This document shows positions 55,113 through 64,000 of a stretch of 64,000 nucleotides of DNA, piece after piece; positions within the stretch are counted from its first letter, which is position 1, and the number at the start of each line of letters is the position of its first letter. Both the position numbers and the translations under genes were made by a program. The stretch is from Alphaproteobacteria bacterium (GTDB lineage: Bacteria > Pseudomonadota > Alphaproteobacteria > Rhizobiales > Hyphomicrobiaceae), in contig JAHJSN010000035.1 in NCBI GenBank assembly GCA_018830445.1, positions 1 through 64,000 of the forward strand. The letters are read 5' to 3'. Below the pieces are notes generated by a model. That model ran no database searches. It was not told where the DNA came from and saw nothing but the letters and a program-made list of their open reading frames with translations.

Positions 55113-55909
55113 GCGGCGACTCCGGTGAGCAGAGCGTTCGTGGCGGCGGTGACGTCGGCCTGGCGCATCAGGCTTTCGCCGACGAGAAATGTATCGACGC
55201 CGCTTTTTTGCAGGCGGGCGATGTCGTCGTGGGTGAAGATGCCGCTTTCGGATACGAGGGTGCGGCCGGCGGGAACATGAGCGGCGAGGCGTTCGGTCGT
55301 TTCGAGATGCACTTCGAAGTTACGCAGGTCGCGGTTATTGATCCCGATGAGCGGGCTGTCGAGCTTCAGTGCGCGTTCGAGTTCTGTTTCGTCGTGGACT
55401 TCGACCAGCGCATCCATGCCCCAGTCGTGCGCGGCGCTGACGAGCCGTGCGGCTGTTCGATCATCGACCTGGGCCATGATGACGAGGATGCAATCGGCCC
55501 CCCATGCGCGCGCCTCGACGACCTGGTAGGGGTCGAGCATGAAGTCCTTGCGCAGGACCGGGAGTTTGCAGGCCGCGCGCGCCGTCTTGAGGAATTCGGG
55601 TGCGCCCTGGAACGAGGGTGTGTCGGTCAAGACGGACAGGCAGGCGGCGCCGCCGTGCTCGTAGGCCGCGGCCAGGGCCGGGGGATCGAAGTCCGCGCGG
55701 ATCAGGCCTTTCGACGGGCTGGCCTTCTTGATCTCGGCGATGAGGCCGGGTTTGCCTTCGGCGTGCTTGTTCTTCAGCGCGCCGAGGAATGGCCGCACAC
55801 GCGGCGCGCTGCGGGCGTATTCGGCGACGATCTGCAAGGGCTCGCGCGCCTTCGCGGCGGCGATCTCTTCGAGCTTATAGGCGGTGATCTTGTCGAGGAT
55901 GTCTGACAT
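55109..55909 (-). CDS. trpC: Indole-3-glycerol phosphate synthase
   Basis: The 266-residue TIM-barrel protein has '[23 protein letters not shown]', '[40 protein letters not shown]' and '[23 protein letters not shown]', '[33 protein letters not shown]'. It is monofunctional (no TrpF). Ends overlapping moaC by 4 bp (ATGA-type); trpD precedes it by 83 bp. Confidence 0.97.
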   Translation of the reverse strand: MSDILDKITAYKLEEIAAAKAREPLQIVAEYARSAPRVRPFLGALKNKHAEGKPGLIAEIKKASPSKGLIRADFDPPALAAAYEHGGAACLSVLTDTPSFQGAPEFLKTARAACKLPVLRKDFMLDPYQVVEARAWGADCILVIMAQVDDRTAARLVSAAHDWGMDALVEVHDETELERALKLDSPLIGINNRDLRNFEVHLETTERLAAHVPAGRTLVSESGIFTHDDIARLQKSGVDTFLVGESLMRQADVTAATNALLTGVAA

Positions 55910-55992
55910 GGCTCCGATATAAGCCGAAATGCCGGCAAAGGGGTAGTGGCCTTGTCGAGCAGGCTTACCGGCTCAAGGGCGCGGCAGCGAGG

Positions 55993-57018
55993 TCATTCGG
56001 CGTTCGAAGCGATAATCAGTTTTTCGAGTGCCGCCTTGGCGCGGCCGTCATCGATTGCAGCGGCAGCCAGCTTGACTCCTTCGGCGATACCGGCAGCGCG
56101 CTCACCGACGACCAGTGCGGCGCCTGCGTTAAGGCAGACGATGTCGCGGTAGGCGCTCCTGACACCCTCGAGCAGGTCGCGAATTGCCTGGGCATTGATC
56201 GTAACATCGCCACCCTTCAAGTCGCCAAGGTGTGCCAAGGGAAGTCCGGCCTGACCGGGAGTAAGATCGAATATGGAGACCTCGCCGCCCCTGACTTCGG
56301 CGACGATGGTCGGTCCGGTGGTCGTCAACTCGTCCATGCCGTCGGAGCCATGCACCACCCAGGCGTGTTCGGCACCGAGGCTGACGAGTGCATCGGCGAT
56401 GGGGGCGACCCAGTTCGCATCGAAGACGCCGATAACCTGCCGGGTGACGCGGCCTGGGTTCGCAATCGGGCCGAGGAGGTTGAAGAGTGTCCGGATCTTG
56501 AGGGCTGCCCGGGCCGGCGCCCAGGTCTTCATGGCGGGGTGGTGCATCGGCGCCCACATGAAGGCCAGGCCAGCCTTCGAAATGACGCTGCTGACCTGAG
56601 CGGGGCCAAGATCGATTTTTACGCCGAGTGCCTGGAGTACGTCGGAGGCGCCCGACTGGGAGGACACCGAGCGGTTGCCGTGCTTGGCGACCGTGAGGCC
56701 GGCTCCGGCGGCAACGATCGCAGCGCAGGTCGAGACGTTATAGGTGCCGTGGCTGTCGCCGCCGGTGCCGACGATGTCGACGGCGCCTTCGGGAACTTCG
56801 ACGGCAAGCATGCGCTGGCGTAACAGTCGGGCGGCGCCAGCAATCTCGGGCAGCGTTTCGCCGCGTACGCGCAGGGCCATCAGGAAGGCGGCGCGCTGGA
56901 TGTCGTTGGCGGTGTCGCTCATCAACGATTCGAGGGCGGCAGCGATGCCTTCCTCATCGAAGGTTTCGGCGGCGGCGGCGCGCTCAAGGATCGCTTTGAT
57001 GTCGGCTTCTGTGGTCAT
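55993..57018 (-). CDS. trpD: Anthranilate phosphoribosyltransferase
   Basis: The 341-residue enzyme carries 'DIVGTGGDSHGTYNVSTCAAIVAAGAGLTVAKHGNRSVSSQSGASDVLQALG' in consecutive conserved motifs (GTGGD, KHGNR) and 'FMWAPMHHPAMK'. It transfers phosphoribose to anthranilate. ATG 57018 is 14 bp after the trpG stop; the longer ORF overlaps trpG and is not used. Confidence 0.97.
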   Translation of the reverse strand: MTTEADIKAILERAAAAETFDEEGIAAALESLMSDTANDIQRAAFLMALRVRGETLPEIAGAARLLRQRMLAVEVPEGAVDIVGTGGDSHGTYNVSTCAAIVAAGAGLTVAKHGNRSVSSQSGASDVLQALGVKIDLGPAQVSSVISKAGLAFMWAPMHHPAMKTWAPARAALKIRTLFNLLGPIANPGRVTRQVIGVFDANWVAPIADALVSLGAEHAWVVHGSDGMDELTTTGPTIVAEVRGGEVSIFDLTPGQAGLPLAHLGDLKGGDVTINAQAIRDLLEGVRSAYRDIVCLNAGAALVVGERAAGIAEGVKLAAAAIDDGRAKAALEKLIIASNAE

Positions 57019-57032
57019 GGTCCGGTCGCCGC

Positions 57033-57647
57033 TCAAGCGGCCTTGGGCGGCGAGTGGGGCTTCTTCTTGAGGGTCTTGAAGCCCGACAGCTTCAGGAAGT
57101 TCGCGAGGATGTCGTGGCCTTGTTCGGAGGCTATGCTCTCGGGATGGAATTGAACCCCATGCACGGGGTGCTTGGTATGTTGCAATCCCATGATGAGTTT
57201 GTCGTCCGACTCGGCCGTCACTTCGAGGCAATCGGGCAGGGTTTTGCGCTCGACGATCAAGGAATGGTAGCGGGTGACCTCGAATGATTCTGGCAGTCCG
57301 GCGAAGATGCCTTTGCCGGTGTGATGGATCCTGGAGAGTTTGCCGTGCATCGGAAGTGGCGCGCGGATGACCTTGCCGCCATAGGCCTGACCGATCGACT
57401 GGTGGCCGAGGCAGACTCCGAGAATCGGGATTCGCCCTTCGACCGCCCGGATGAGATCAAGACAGATGCCGGCTTCATTGGGCGTGCAGGGGCCGGGCGA
57501 CAAGACGATCGCTTTCGGTTTCAGTTGGATGGCTTCGGCGGCAGTCAATTGATCGTTGCGGTGGACGAGGCAGGTTGCGCCAAGCTCGCCGATGTAATGG
57601 ACGAGATTGTAGGTGAAGCTGTCGTAGTTATCGATGAGGAGCAGCAT
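57033..57647 (-). CDS. trpG: Anthranilate synthase component II (glutamine amidotransferase)
   Basis: The 204-residue class I amidotransferase has '[24 protein letters not shown]', '[12 protein letters not shown]', nucleophile '[15 protein letters not shown]', and '[22 protein letters not shown]' with catalytic His and Glu. ATG 57647 matches the family start. It supplies ammonia to TrpE, which is encoded about 1.7 kb away at 59326-60918. Confidence 0.97.
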   Translation of the reverse strand: MLLLIDNYDSFTYNLVHYIGELGATCLVHRNDQLTAAEAIQLKPKAIVLSPGPCTPNEAGICLDLIRAVEGRIPILGVCLGHQSIGQAYGGKVIRAPLPMHGKLSRIHHTGKGIFAGLPESFEVTRYHSLIVERKTLPDCLEVTAESDDKLIMGLQHTKHPVHGVQFHPESIASEQGHDILANFLKLSGFKTLKKKPHSPPKAA

Positions 57648-57725
57648 CGGCTTTACCGTCTGATTATTGTCTGGTGCGGGACCATAGCCCATCGCCGATG
57701 GCGGTGACCAGCCTCTTGGCGCTGG

Positions 57726-58244
57726 TCATTCGAGATCCCGTGGGACGATGAAGGACTCGAGCCGGCCGCCGGCGGGACCGATGTCGTTCCAGTTGCCGGT
57801 TTTGAAGCTGATGACGGCCAAAGCGGCGGTCGGGAACTTCATTGCCAGTGCGCTGAGCGCCTTCTTGTCGCCGTCGCCGACAAGGGTCAGGGCGAGGGCA
57901 TGAATGCCGGGGTTGTGTCCGACGACCATCAGGCGGTGCTCGTCATCGACGGCATGGTCGCCAATGACCTTGAGGATGGTTTCGGCGGCCGCGAGGTAGA
58001 GGCGGGAATCGATTTCGACGGCGGGCTGGGGTGGCGGCATTTCAGGCAGCGCGAGAGCCAGGGTGGCGCGGGCGCGCACGGCGTCGGAACACAAGATGCG
58101 ATCAGGCGACAGACCGGACTTCGCAATGTATTGGGCGACCGCCGGGGCAGTCTTGACGCCGCGCTTATTCAGGGGGCGTTCATGGTCGCTGAGGTCATTG
58201 TGCCAATCGGATTTGGCATGTCGCAGAAGGAGGAGTGTTCGCAT
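57726..58244 (-). CDS. SixA-like histidine phosphatase family protein
   Basis: The 172-residue protein of the histidine phosphatase superfamily carries the 'LLLLRHAKSDWHNDLSDHERPLNKRG' RHG motif at the N-terminus and 'LMVVGHNPGIHALALTL' with the second catalytic His. This organisation is that of SixA-type phosphohistidine phosphatases. The partner is unknown. It lies upstream of trpG on the same strand. Confidence 0.88.
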   Translation of the reverse strand: MRTLLLLRHAKSDWHNDLSDHERPLNKRGVKTAPAVAQYIAKSGLSPDRILCSDAVRARATLALALPEMPPPQPAVEIDSRLYLAAAETILKVIGDHAVDDEHRLMVVGHNPGIHALALTLVGDGDKKALSALAMKFPTAALAVISFKTGNWNDIGPAGGRLESFIVPRDLE

Positions 58245-58438
58245 GATTTCTTTCGGCTGGATTACTGTTCGGTTGTGTTGGCTCTTGTAGTCGAAGTTGC
58301 CGGTCGATGCCGGAACATTCCTGGGAGTTCGGTTGAATCGGAATTGGCGAACTCCAGGTTCATTCGAGGCCCGGTGCCCGATTGGCGGGAGCCTGCCACA
58401 AATTCGTTTTTAGTCCCCGTAGGAAAAAGGAGAGGTTT

Positions 58439-59053
58439 ATGTTGCCAACCTCTGGAAAACTGAAGGTTCTGTTTGCTGCAGCGATGGCGGTGGCGTTCAT
58501 TCCGTTGTCTGCAGCGCAGGCTCAGGATAGCTGCGACGTGAAGGAGTATGCCGGTCCGCCGGATGGCTGTCACGAAGAGCTGATCACGGCATCCGGCCGG
58601 TTGCGCCCGTTCGAAAATGCCTTCCCCAGCGCCAGGGTTTCGGCGCGCAAGGCTTGGGAGCGGCAGGCGCTGACCAAGTTCGGCGAGCGCTTCAAGGTCT
58701 GGGACAACGCAGTCTGCGCGAAGACCGAATGCGTGCCGGGTTCCATCGCGGGCATGAAGCGGTGCACGTACTCGGGCTACGCGTGCGCGCCCAACAAGCA
58801 GCTTGCGAGCGAGACGACGAGTTCGCGCGAGCCGCTGTCGGATTCGGAAGTGCGCGAATTGCAGAGCTTTCTGCGTAAAGCCGGTATTCGCCGGGTACGC
58901 ATCGAGAGCGGGCGCAGGGACGTGAAGGTCGATGGCGAATATGGTCCGGTGACACATGCGGCGATCGCGGAATTCATCGAACGGGAAAACATCGACGACA
59001 GCAATCTGACGGAACGCGATATCCTCGAAATGGTGCGAAAGCGCTATGGGTAG
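58439..59053 (+). CDS. Secreted protein with a peptidoglycan-binding-like C-terminus
   Basis: The 204-residue protein starts with a signal peptide ('VLFAAAMAVAFIPLSAAQAQ'), has a Cys-containing middle ('DSCDVKEYAGPPDGCHEEL', 'CAKTECVPG', 'KRCTYSGYACAP') and a C-terminal segment 'LSDSEVRELQSFLRKAGIRRVRIESGRRDVKVDGEYGPVTHAAIAEFIERENI' that resembles the PG_binding_1 fold ('VDGEYGPVTHAAI'). The assignment to that fold is tentative. GGAGAGG precedes ATG 58439. Its 3' end faces trpE with family B copy 2 between. Confidence 0.75.
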   Translation: MLPTSGKLKVLFAAAMAVAFIPLSAAQAQDSCDVKEYAGPPDGCHEELITASGRLRPFENAFPSARVSARKAWERQALTKFGERFKVWDNAVCAKTECVPGSIAGMKRCTYSGYACAPNKQLASETTSSREPLSDSEVRELQSFLRKAGIRRVRIESGRRDVKVDGEYGPVTHAAIAEFIERENIDDSNLTERDILEMVRKRYG

Positions 59054-59080
59054 ATTGCGGTGACGTTTGCATTCTGAATT

Positions 59081-59249
59081 CTAGTGGCCTGTCTCGCCTA
59101 AATCGGTGTGCTGGCCGGAACCGCTGACGATTTAGGCGAGACATGAAGGCCACTAGCGAAAACAATGGCTTAGTGTGGCGTTCATCGCGCCTCAATTGAC
59201 AACTCCTGTGCGGCACCAACAGGTCAATTAAGGCGCGACGCCACACTAG
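59081..59249. repeat. Family B two-hairpin palindromic element, copy 2
   Basis: This 169-bp copy is flanked by CTAG on both sides and clearly divided into two modules: CTAG-TGGCC...GGCCA-CTAG (59081-59156), a 13-nt spacer, and TTAG-TGTGGCG...CGCCACA-CTAG (59170-59249). Stem arms are better preserved than in copy 1 at 11349-11517. It lies between convergent genes. Confidence 0.85.
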
Positions 59250-59325
59250 AGCCAACGGGCGCGCCACGGTGTGCCCCTTATTTACATCAGTTGTTGGAAA
59301 GCATTGCCTGGGGCGGGTCACTGTT

Positions 59326-60918
59326 TCAGTTGAAACCGTTGCCGTTATTTCCTCCCGGGGCGCCGGAGGATTTCGTCTTGCCGCCGGCAAAGCGGATCGC
59401 GGCTTCGGCGGCGCTGACGACGGCCTTGGCTTTGTTGATGCATTCCTGATGTTCGCTTTCGGGTACCGAGTCGTGGACGATGCCGGCGCCGGCCTGGACG
59501 TGCACCATGCCATCCTTGACGAGGGCTGTGCGCAGCACGATGCAGGTATCCATGTTGCCGTCGGCGGAGAAGTAGCCGACGCATCCCGCATAGGGTCCGC
59601 GCTTGGACTTTTCCAGTTCGTCGATGACTTCCATGGCGCGCACTTTCGGCGCACCGGAGACGGTACCTGCCGGGAACCCGGCCATCAGAGCATCGACCGC
59701 GTCGTGCTTTTTTTCGTCGAGCCGGCCGATGACATTCGAGACGATGTGCATGACATGGCTGTAGCGCTCGATGATGAACTGCGAAGTGACCGCCACCGAG
59801 CCGACTTCGGCAACGCGGCCGACGTCGTTGCGACCGAGGTCGAGCAGCATCAGGTGCTCGGCGCGTTCCTTGGGATCGGCAAGAAGATCGTGTTCAAGCG
59901 CGCGGTCGATGGCTTCGTCGTCGTCACGCCGTCTGGTTCCCGCAATCGGCCTGATGGTGACTTCCCCATCGCGCACGCGCACCAGGATCTCGGGAGAGGA
60001 TCCGACCAGCGCAAAGCCGCCGAAGTCGAGGTGGAACAGGAACGGCGATGGGTTGACGCGGCGCAGGGCGCGGTACAGCGAGAAGGCGGGCAACTCAAAG
60101 CGGGCTGAGAACCGCTGCGAGAGAACGACCTGGAAGATGTCGCCGGCGACGATGTAGTCCTTGGCCTTTTGCACCATCGCCAGATACTCGGCTTCGGTGG
60201 TGTTGGAGACCGGATCGGGCGAAGGCAGGGCGGTCTTCGTGGTGGCACCACGGTGGGAGAGCGGTCCTTCGAGCGAGGCGACGACGTTGCGCAAGCGTTT
60301 CAGGGCCGCCTTGTAGGCGGCCTCGGCGGTCTGGCGGGAACCGGGGTTGGGGCGGACGGGAGTGACGATCGTCATCTCGTCCCTGATCCCGTCGAAGATC
60401 ACCATCACGGTCGGGCGCATCAGGACGGCGTCGGGGACTTCGAGGTCGTCGGGCGGCACGTTTGGCAGGTGTTCGGTGAGGCGGACTGTGTCGTAGCCCA
60501 TGTAGCCGAAGACGCCGGCGGCCATTGGCGGCAGCCCGGCAGGCACGTCGATGCGGCTTTCGGCGAGCAGCGCGCGCAGGGCATCGAGTGTCGGGGCTTG
60601 TTCGGGTTTGAACTTCGCCGACTTGCGTTTCGGGTCGCGGCAGATTTCGGCGCGGGTGCCGTAGGCCCGCCAGACGACGTCGGGCTCGAGGCCGATGATC
60701 GAATAGCGTCCGCGCTGGGCGCCGCCTTCCACCGATTCCAGCAGTAGGCCCATGCCGCCCTGGCCGGACAGCTTCAGGTAGGCGGAGACCGGGGTTTCCA
60801 GATCGGCGACGAGCCGGGTGTGCACGAGCTGGGCGACACCATCCTCGAAGCCTTTGCGAAAGCTTTCGTAGGAAGGCGCTGCTTCAATCAGTTCGCGCCG
60901 CCTGTCGTGGGTGCTCAC
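59326..60918 (-). CDS. trpE: Anthranilate synthase component I
   Basis: The 530-residue protein has an N-terminal regulatory domain with 'GLLLESVEGGAQRGRYSIIG' (tryptophan-binding region) and the chorismate-binding domain 'RRVNPSPFLFHLDFGGFALVGSSPEILVRV', 'IRPIAGTRRR', 'HLMLLDLGRNDVGRVAEVG', 'HIVSNVIGRL' and 'GCVGYFSADGNMDTCIVLRTALV'. No leader peptide or attenuator is seen. It begins 14 bp after the ppiD stop and so is probably co-transcribed with it. Confidence 0.97.
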   Translation of the reverse strand: MSTHDRRRELIEAAPSYESFRKGFEDGVAQLVHTRLVADLETPVSAYLKLSGQGGMGLLLESVEGGAQRGRYSIIGLEPDVVWRAYGTRAEICRDPKRKSAKFKPEQAPTLDALRALLAESRIDVPAGLPPMAAGVFGYMGYDTVRLTEHLPNVPPDDLEVPDAVLMRPTVMVIFDGIRDEMTIVTPVRPNPGSRQTAEAAYKAALKRLRNVVASLEGPLSHRGATTKTALPSPDPVSNTTEAEYLAMVQKAKDYIVAGDIFQVVLSQRFSARFELPAFSLYRALRRVNPSPFLFHLDFGGFALVGSSPEILVRVRDGEVTIRPIAGTRRRDDDEAIDRALEHDLLADPKERAEHLMLLDLGRNDVGRVAEVGSVAVTSQFIIERYSHVMHIVSNVIGRLDEKKHDAVDALMAGFPAGTVSGAPKVRAMEVIDELEKSKRGPYAGCVGYFSADGNMDTCIVLRTALVKDGMVHVQAGAGIVHDSVPESEHQECINKAKAVVSAAEAAIRFAGGKTKSSGAPGGNNGNGFN

Positions 60919-60932
60919 TCGTGCTCTCGCGA

Positions 60933-62831
60933 CTATTGACCGGCCTGGTCGGCGCCGGTGACGCGGTTGAACAGCGTCTGGTTGATGTCAACACCGTAGC
61001 GTTCCTGCAGAGCCTCGACGTATGCGGCAATGGAATCGGTGCGCAGCTGCTGTTGAATTTCGTCCTTGAACTGCTGCCTCTGTTCGACGCTCGGGTCGGG
61101 GGATTTCTTGATCTCGTCGACGCGAAACAGCGTGCGCGACTTGCCATCGGAAGTCTCTGCGTTGCCGAATTCACCTGTCTTGAGGGTGAAGGCCTGGGTC
61201 ATAGCGCTCTGGCTCATTCCGTCGGGAATCGTTGAGCGACCGACTGCGGCTGTCGTGTCGACCTTGCCGCCAGCTTCCTCGGCAACCTTGGCGAAGTCCG
61301 TGCCGGACTTCAGGTCGGCGAGGAATTTTGCCGCCGCGTCGAGAATGCGAGTGCGGGTCTTCTCGGTCGTCCAATAGCGTTTCACTTCGGCCTGGACGTC
61401 TTCGAAGGGGCGCTGTTCGGCGTCCTTGATGTTCTTGACGTCGACCCAGAAATAACCGCCGTCCTTCAATTCCATCGGCTCGCCTTCGAGCCCGATTTCA
61501 CCGCGGAATCCCTGCGAGATGATGGAACTCGCGTCGGGTACGGTGAGACCCGGCTTGTCGCCTTCGGCAACGTTGCCACGGGTGACGCCCTTGATGTCGA
61601 AGAACGGCACACCAACGTCGGCGGCGATGTCGGCGAGGGATTTGCCTTCGGCGCGGCCGTCATCGATCTTGCCGTAGAGATCCTGGATCTGAACGTTGGC
61701 CCACTCGGCGGCAAGCTCGCCGCGAACCTTGTCCTTGACCTCGTCATAGGTCGGGATCTTGCCCGGCTCGATTTTTGCCACGCGCACGATGACTGTGGTG
61801 AAATCGCCCTCGATCACGGAGGAGACTTCGTCCTTTACAAGTTTGAAAGCAGCCTCGTCGATCTTCTTGTCGGCGTGGTCGCCCTTGGCCTTGAGGCCGA
61901 GTTTGACGTCGCTTGCCTCAGCGCCGTTTTCCTTGGCGACTTCGAAGAAGTCCTTGCCGGCCTTGATTTCGGCGAGGGCTTTTTCGGCGGCCGCCTTGTC
62001 CTTGAAGGAAATCTGTTCGATTTCGCGTTTTTCAGGAACTTCATAGACGGATTTGCTCTGCTCGAACGCCTTGCGGATCTCATCATCGGTGAGTTCCGCC
62101 TTGGCCTTGAGATCGTTCAGCGAAAGATAGAGCACCGCCAGATCGCGCCGCGGATCGGTCATGAAGCGCGACTTGTTCTCCTCATAGGTTTTTTTCAGGT
62201 CCGCTTCGGAGGGTTCGGCAAGCGGGGGGAGTTTTTCAGGGTCAATGGTAAAATGTGAAATGACCCGTGTTTCGCCGCGCCATTGCGCCAGTGCGTCGAT
62301 CATCTCGTCGGGCACGACGGTCGAGCGGAGAAGGGCGGTTGTGATCTGGTTGCGGAGTTCGTCCTTGCGGCGCAAATCAAGCAGGCCGCGCTCGGTGAGG
62401 TCGAGTTCCTGCTGGAGGCGCAGGACGAGGTTGCGGTCGAACCTGCCGGCGCTCTGGAAGTTGGGGTCTTCGGCAAGGCCGGCAGCGAGGGTCGAATCGG
62501 ATAGGGCCAGATTGAGTTCGTCGGCGTGGGCTTCGACGGCTGTCGACCTGATCATCTGGGAGAGCACGCGCGAATCGAGGCCGACGGCGCGTGCCTGTTC
62601 GTAGGTGATGCGCTGGCCTGCCTGCCGCGAGAGCTGGTTCAGCTCGTTGCCGAATTCGCGCTGGAATTCCTGAGACGTTATCTGCTTGCTGCCGACGGTC
62701 GCCAATGCGTTGCCGCCTGCGCCGCCGGTGATGTAATCGGAGATGCCCCAGATTGCGAAGCTCAATATGAGCAATGCTATCATGATGAAGGCGACCCAGC
62801 CGGAGGCCCACTTTCGCAAAGATTCGAGCAT
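60933..62831 (-). CDS. ppiD: Peptidyl-prolyl cis-trans isomerase D (SurA/PpiD type)
   Basis: The 632-residue periplasmic folding factor has one N-terminal TM helix ('WVAFIMIALLILSFAIWGI'), a SurA_N-like domain ('VGSKQITSQEFQREFGNELNQL') and a parvulin domain with 'EIEQISFKDKAAAEKALAEIKAGKDFFEVAKENG' and 'VSSVIEGDFTTVIVRVAKI'. ATG 62831 has AAGGA close by; the ORF track's longer start is noise. It is divergent from tpiA. Confidence 0.93.
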   Translation of the reverse strand: MLESLRKWASGWVAFIMIALLILSFAIWGISDYITGGAGGNALATVGSKQITSQEFQREFGNELNQLSRQAGQRITYEQARAVGLDSRVLSQMIRSTAVEAHADELNLALSDSTLAAGLAEDPNFQSAGRFDRNLVLRLQQELDLTERGLLDLRRKDELRNQITTALLRSTVVPDEMIDALAQWRGETRVISHFTIDPEKLPPLAEPSEADLKKTYEENKSRFMTDPRRDLAVLYLSLNDLKAKAELTDDEIRKAFEQSKSVYEVPEKREIEQISFKDKAAAEKALAEIKAGKDFFEVAKENGAEASDVKLGLKAKGDHADKKIDEAAFKLVKDEVSSVIEGDFTTVIVRVAKIEPGKIPTYDEVKDKVRGELAAEWANVQIQDLYGKIDDGRAEGKSLADIAADVGVPFFDIKGVTRGNVAEGDKPGLTVPDASSIISQGFRGEIGLEGEPMELKDGGYFWVDVKNIKDAEQRPFEDVQAEVKRYWTTEKTRTRILDAAAKFLADLKSGTDFAKVAEEAGGKVDTTAAVGRSTIPDGMSQSAMTQAFTLKTGEFGNAETSDGKSRTLFRVDEIKKSPDPSVEQRQQFKDEIQQQLRTDSIAAYVEALQERYGVDINQTLFNRVTGADQAGQ

Positions 62832-63074
62832 CGTTTTCCTTCGTGCGTTCAGGAGGTCCGTGGATCGGCAAATGCAGGCGCGCGGGGTGCGCTCATTTGA
62901 CGGTCCTTGCGGAGGACGTGGACTTATTTCGCCCTTGGCGCAAATGTTTCGCGTGATATGAAGCGCAGGCTCGCCGCGAAAGCAAGGCCGTGTGGCAGTG
63001 TGGCGTTGAGCTTTTTGTTCGCATCGACGCGGGAACGGGACAGCGAAAGTGCGCGAGAGGTTGGAGGGGGACTT

Positions 63075-63857
63075 ATGAACCAGTCTGATGCAGGCGCAAC
63101 TCAGATTCGTGCGCTGGTTGCGGGCAACTGGAAGATGAACGGCCTCAAAGCTGCTCTGAGTCAGGCGCTGGCGGTGGATGAGCAGCTGGCTGGGGCCGGT
63201 GATGCGATCAACGCCGATGTGATGATCTGCCCGCCTGCAACGATGCTGATGGTGCTGTCGGAACTTGCCGGAAAGAGCGGGCTCAAGATCGGTGGCCAGG
63301 ATTGCCATGTCAATCAAGCCGGTGCCCATACCGGGGACGTGTCCGCCGAGATGCTGGCCGACGCCGGGGCGAGCGCCGTCATTCTTGGCCATTCGGAGAG
63401 GCGCGCGGACCACGGCGAGACCGACAAGCTGGTTTGCGAGAAGGTCGCGGCCGCGCACCGGGCCGGGCTGACGGCGATCGTTTGCGTCGGCGAAACCATC
63501 GGGCAGCGGCAGGCGGGCTTGACGCTTGGCGTGGTTGCCCGCCAGCTCACCGGGTCGCTGCCGGACGGGGTTAATGCCGAAACGGTCGTGATTGCCTATG
63601 AGCCGGTCTGGGCCATCGGCACCGGCTTGACGCCCAGCGTGGAGGATGTCGCCCAGGTGCACGGGATGATCCGGGAGCGGCTGGTTGAGCGGTTCGGCGA
63701 AGAGGGCGCGCGGATGCGCATTCTTTACGGTGGCTCGGTCAAGCCGTCGAATGCCGTCGAACTGATGGGGATCGCCAATGTGAACGGCGCGCTCGTCGGC
63801 GGCGCGAGCCTGCTTGCAAGCGACTTTCTCGGGATCGTCGACGCCTATCGGGGCTGA
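63075..63857 (+). CDS. tpiA: Triosephosphate isomerase
   Basis: The 260-residue glycolytic enzyme has '[14 protein letters not shown]' (Lys), '[16 protein letters not shown]' (catalytic His), '[17 protein letters not shown]' (catalytic Glu) and '[16 protein letters not shown]'. ATG 63075 has GGAGGGGG 5 bp upstream, whereas the ORF track's start is far upstream. Nothing after its stop (63858-64000) can be assigned; a gene opening near the window end would be truncated. Confidence 0.97.
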   Translation: MNQSDAGATQIRALVAGNWKMNGLKAALSQALAVDEQLAGAGDAINADVMICPPATMLMVLSELAGKSGLKIGGQDCHVNQAGAHTGDVSAEMLADAGASAVILGHSERRADHGETDKLVCEKVAAAHRAGLTAIVCVGETIGQRQAGLTLGVVARQLTGSLPDGVNAETVVIAYEPVWAIGTGLTPSVEDVAQVHGMIRERLVERFGEEGARMRILYGGSVKPSNAVELMGIANVNGALVGGASLLASDFLGIVDAYRG

Positions 63858-64000
63858 TTGGCCACGTTCAATGGGCAGGATCTGGCCGGTACGTTGATGG
63901 CGGCAGGGTATTTCGGTTTACTGGCCGACAGGCTCGGTAGCGCCTTGCGGGCCACAGTCTTTATGATCGATGGAGCAAGTGTGTTGCGTTGGCGGCGGAT

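Overview
The window looks like a chromosomal segment of an alphaproteobacterium, most likely Hyphomicrobiales (Rhizobiales), possibly Hyphomicrobiaceae-like. This rests on G+C-rich codon use, on the order rpsB-tsf-pyrH-frr-uppS-cdsA-dxr-rseP-bamA-lpxD-fabZ-lpxA-lpxI-lpxB-gltA, on the trpG-trpD-trpC-moaC-moeA-lexA run, on LpxI instead of LpxH, on a GTTC-N7-GTTC SOS box before lexA, and on rhizobial-type small lipoproteins. The genus cannot be fixed from the sequence alone.

Layout. 1-10.5 kb: hspQ, argC, a TerC-family membrane protein and the rplM-rpsI operon, then enoyl-CoA hydratase, VOC and CoA-binding proteins, a quinone oxidoreductase and an ArnT/GT39-type membrane glycosyltransferase. 10.2-17.7 kb is an accessory zone. 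It holds two secreted or lipoprotein genes, tRNA-Ser(GCU), a decayed DUF3489/DUF2924/serine-recombinase module, a SWIM-SNF2 helicase, and several classes of dispersed palindromic repeats. 17.8-29.9 kb: rhomboid, HemG-like flavodoxin, class II aldolase with a histone-like tail, a candidate structured small RNA, proS, lolC/E-lolD, a TauE/SafE permease, dnaE and an L,D-transpeptidase. 30-47 kb: the translation/isoprenoid/outer-membrane/lipid A superoperon. 47-64 kb: gltA, gltX, comEC, lexA, moeA, moaC, trpCDG, a SixA-like phosphatase, a secreted protein, trpE, ppiD and tpiA.

How the genes work together. The 30-47 kb block couples protein synthesis (S2, EF-Ts, RRF) to UMP supply (PyrH), undecaprenyl phosphate and isoprenoid supply (UppS, Dxr), phospholipid (CdsA), envelope stress proteolysis (RseP), outer-membrane protein assembly (BamA) and lipid A (LpxD, FabZ, LpxA, LpxI, LpxB). 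LolC/E and LolD add lipoprotein export. The trp genes are split: trpGDC lies with moaC-moeA, and trpE follows ppiD.

Most unusual features. (1) Small palindromic elements flanked by 4-bp YTAR direct repeats (CTAG or TTAG). Two two-hairpin families are each present twice (42-200 and 12876-13033; 11349-11517 and 59081-59249), and a solo hairpin lies at 5773-5847. They look like MITE/BIME-like mobile repeats that abut start and stop codons. (2) A palindromic repeat inserted in frame into dnaE. (3) An LpxI whose C-terminal domain is duplicated, with a degenerate second copy. (4) A strongly structured candidate sRNA with promoter and terminator between the aldolase gene and proS. (5) A possible tRNA-Ser-linked island (about 11.9-17.7 kb) flanked by related hairpin repeats and carrying recombinase debris.
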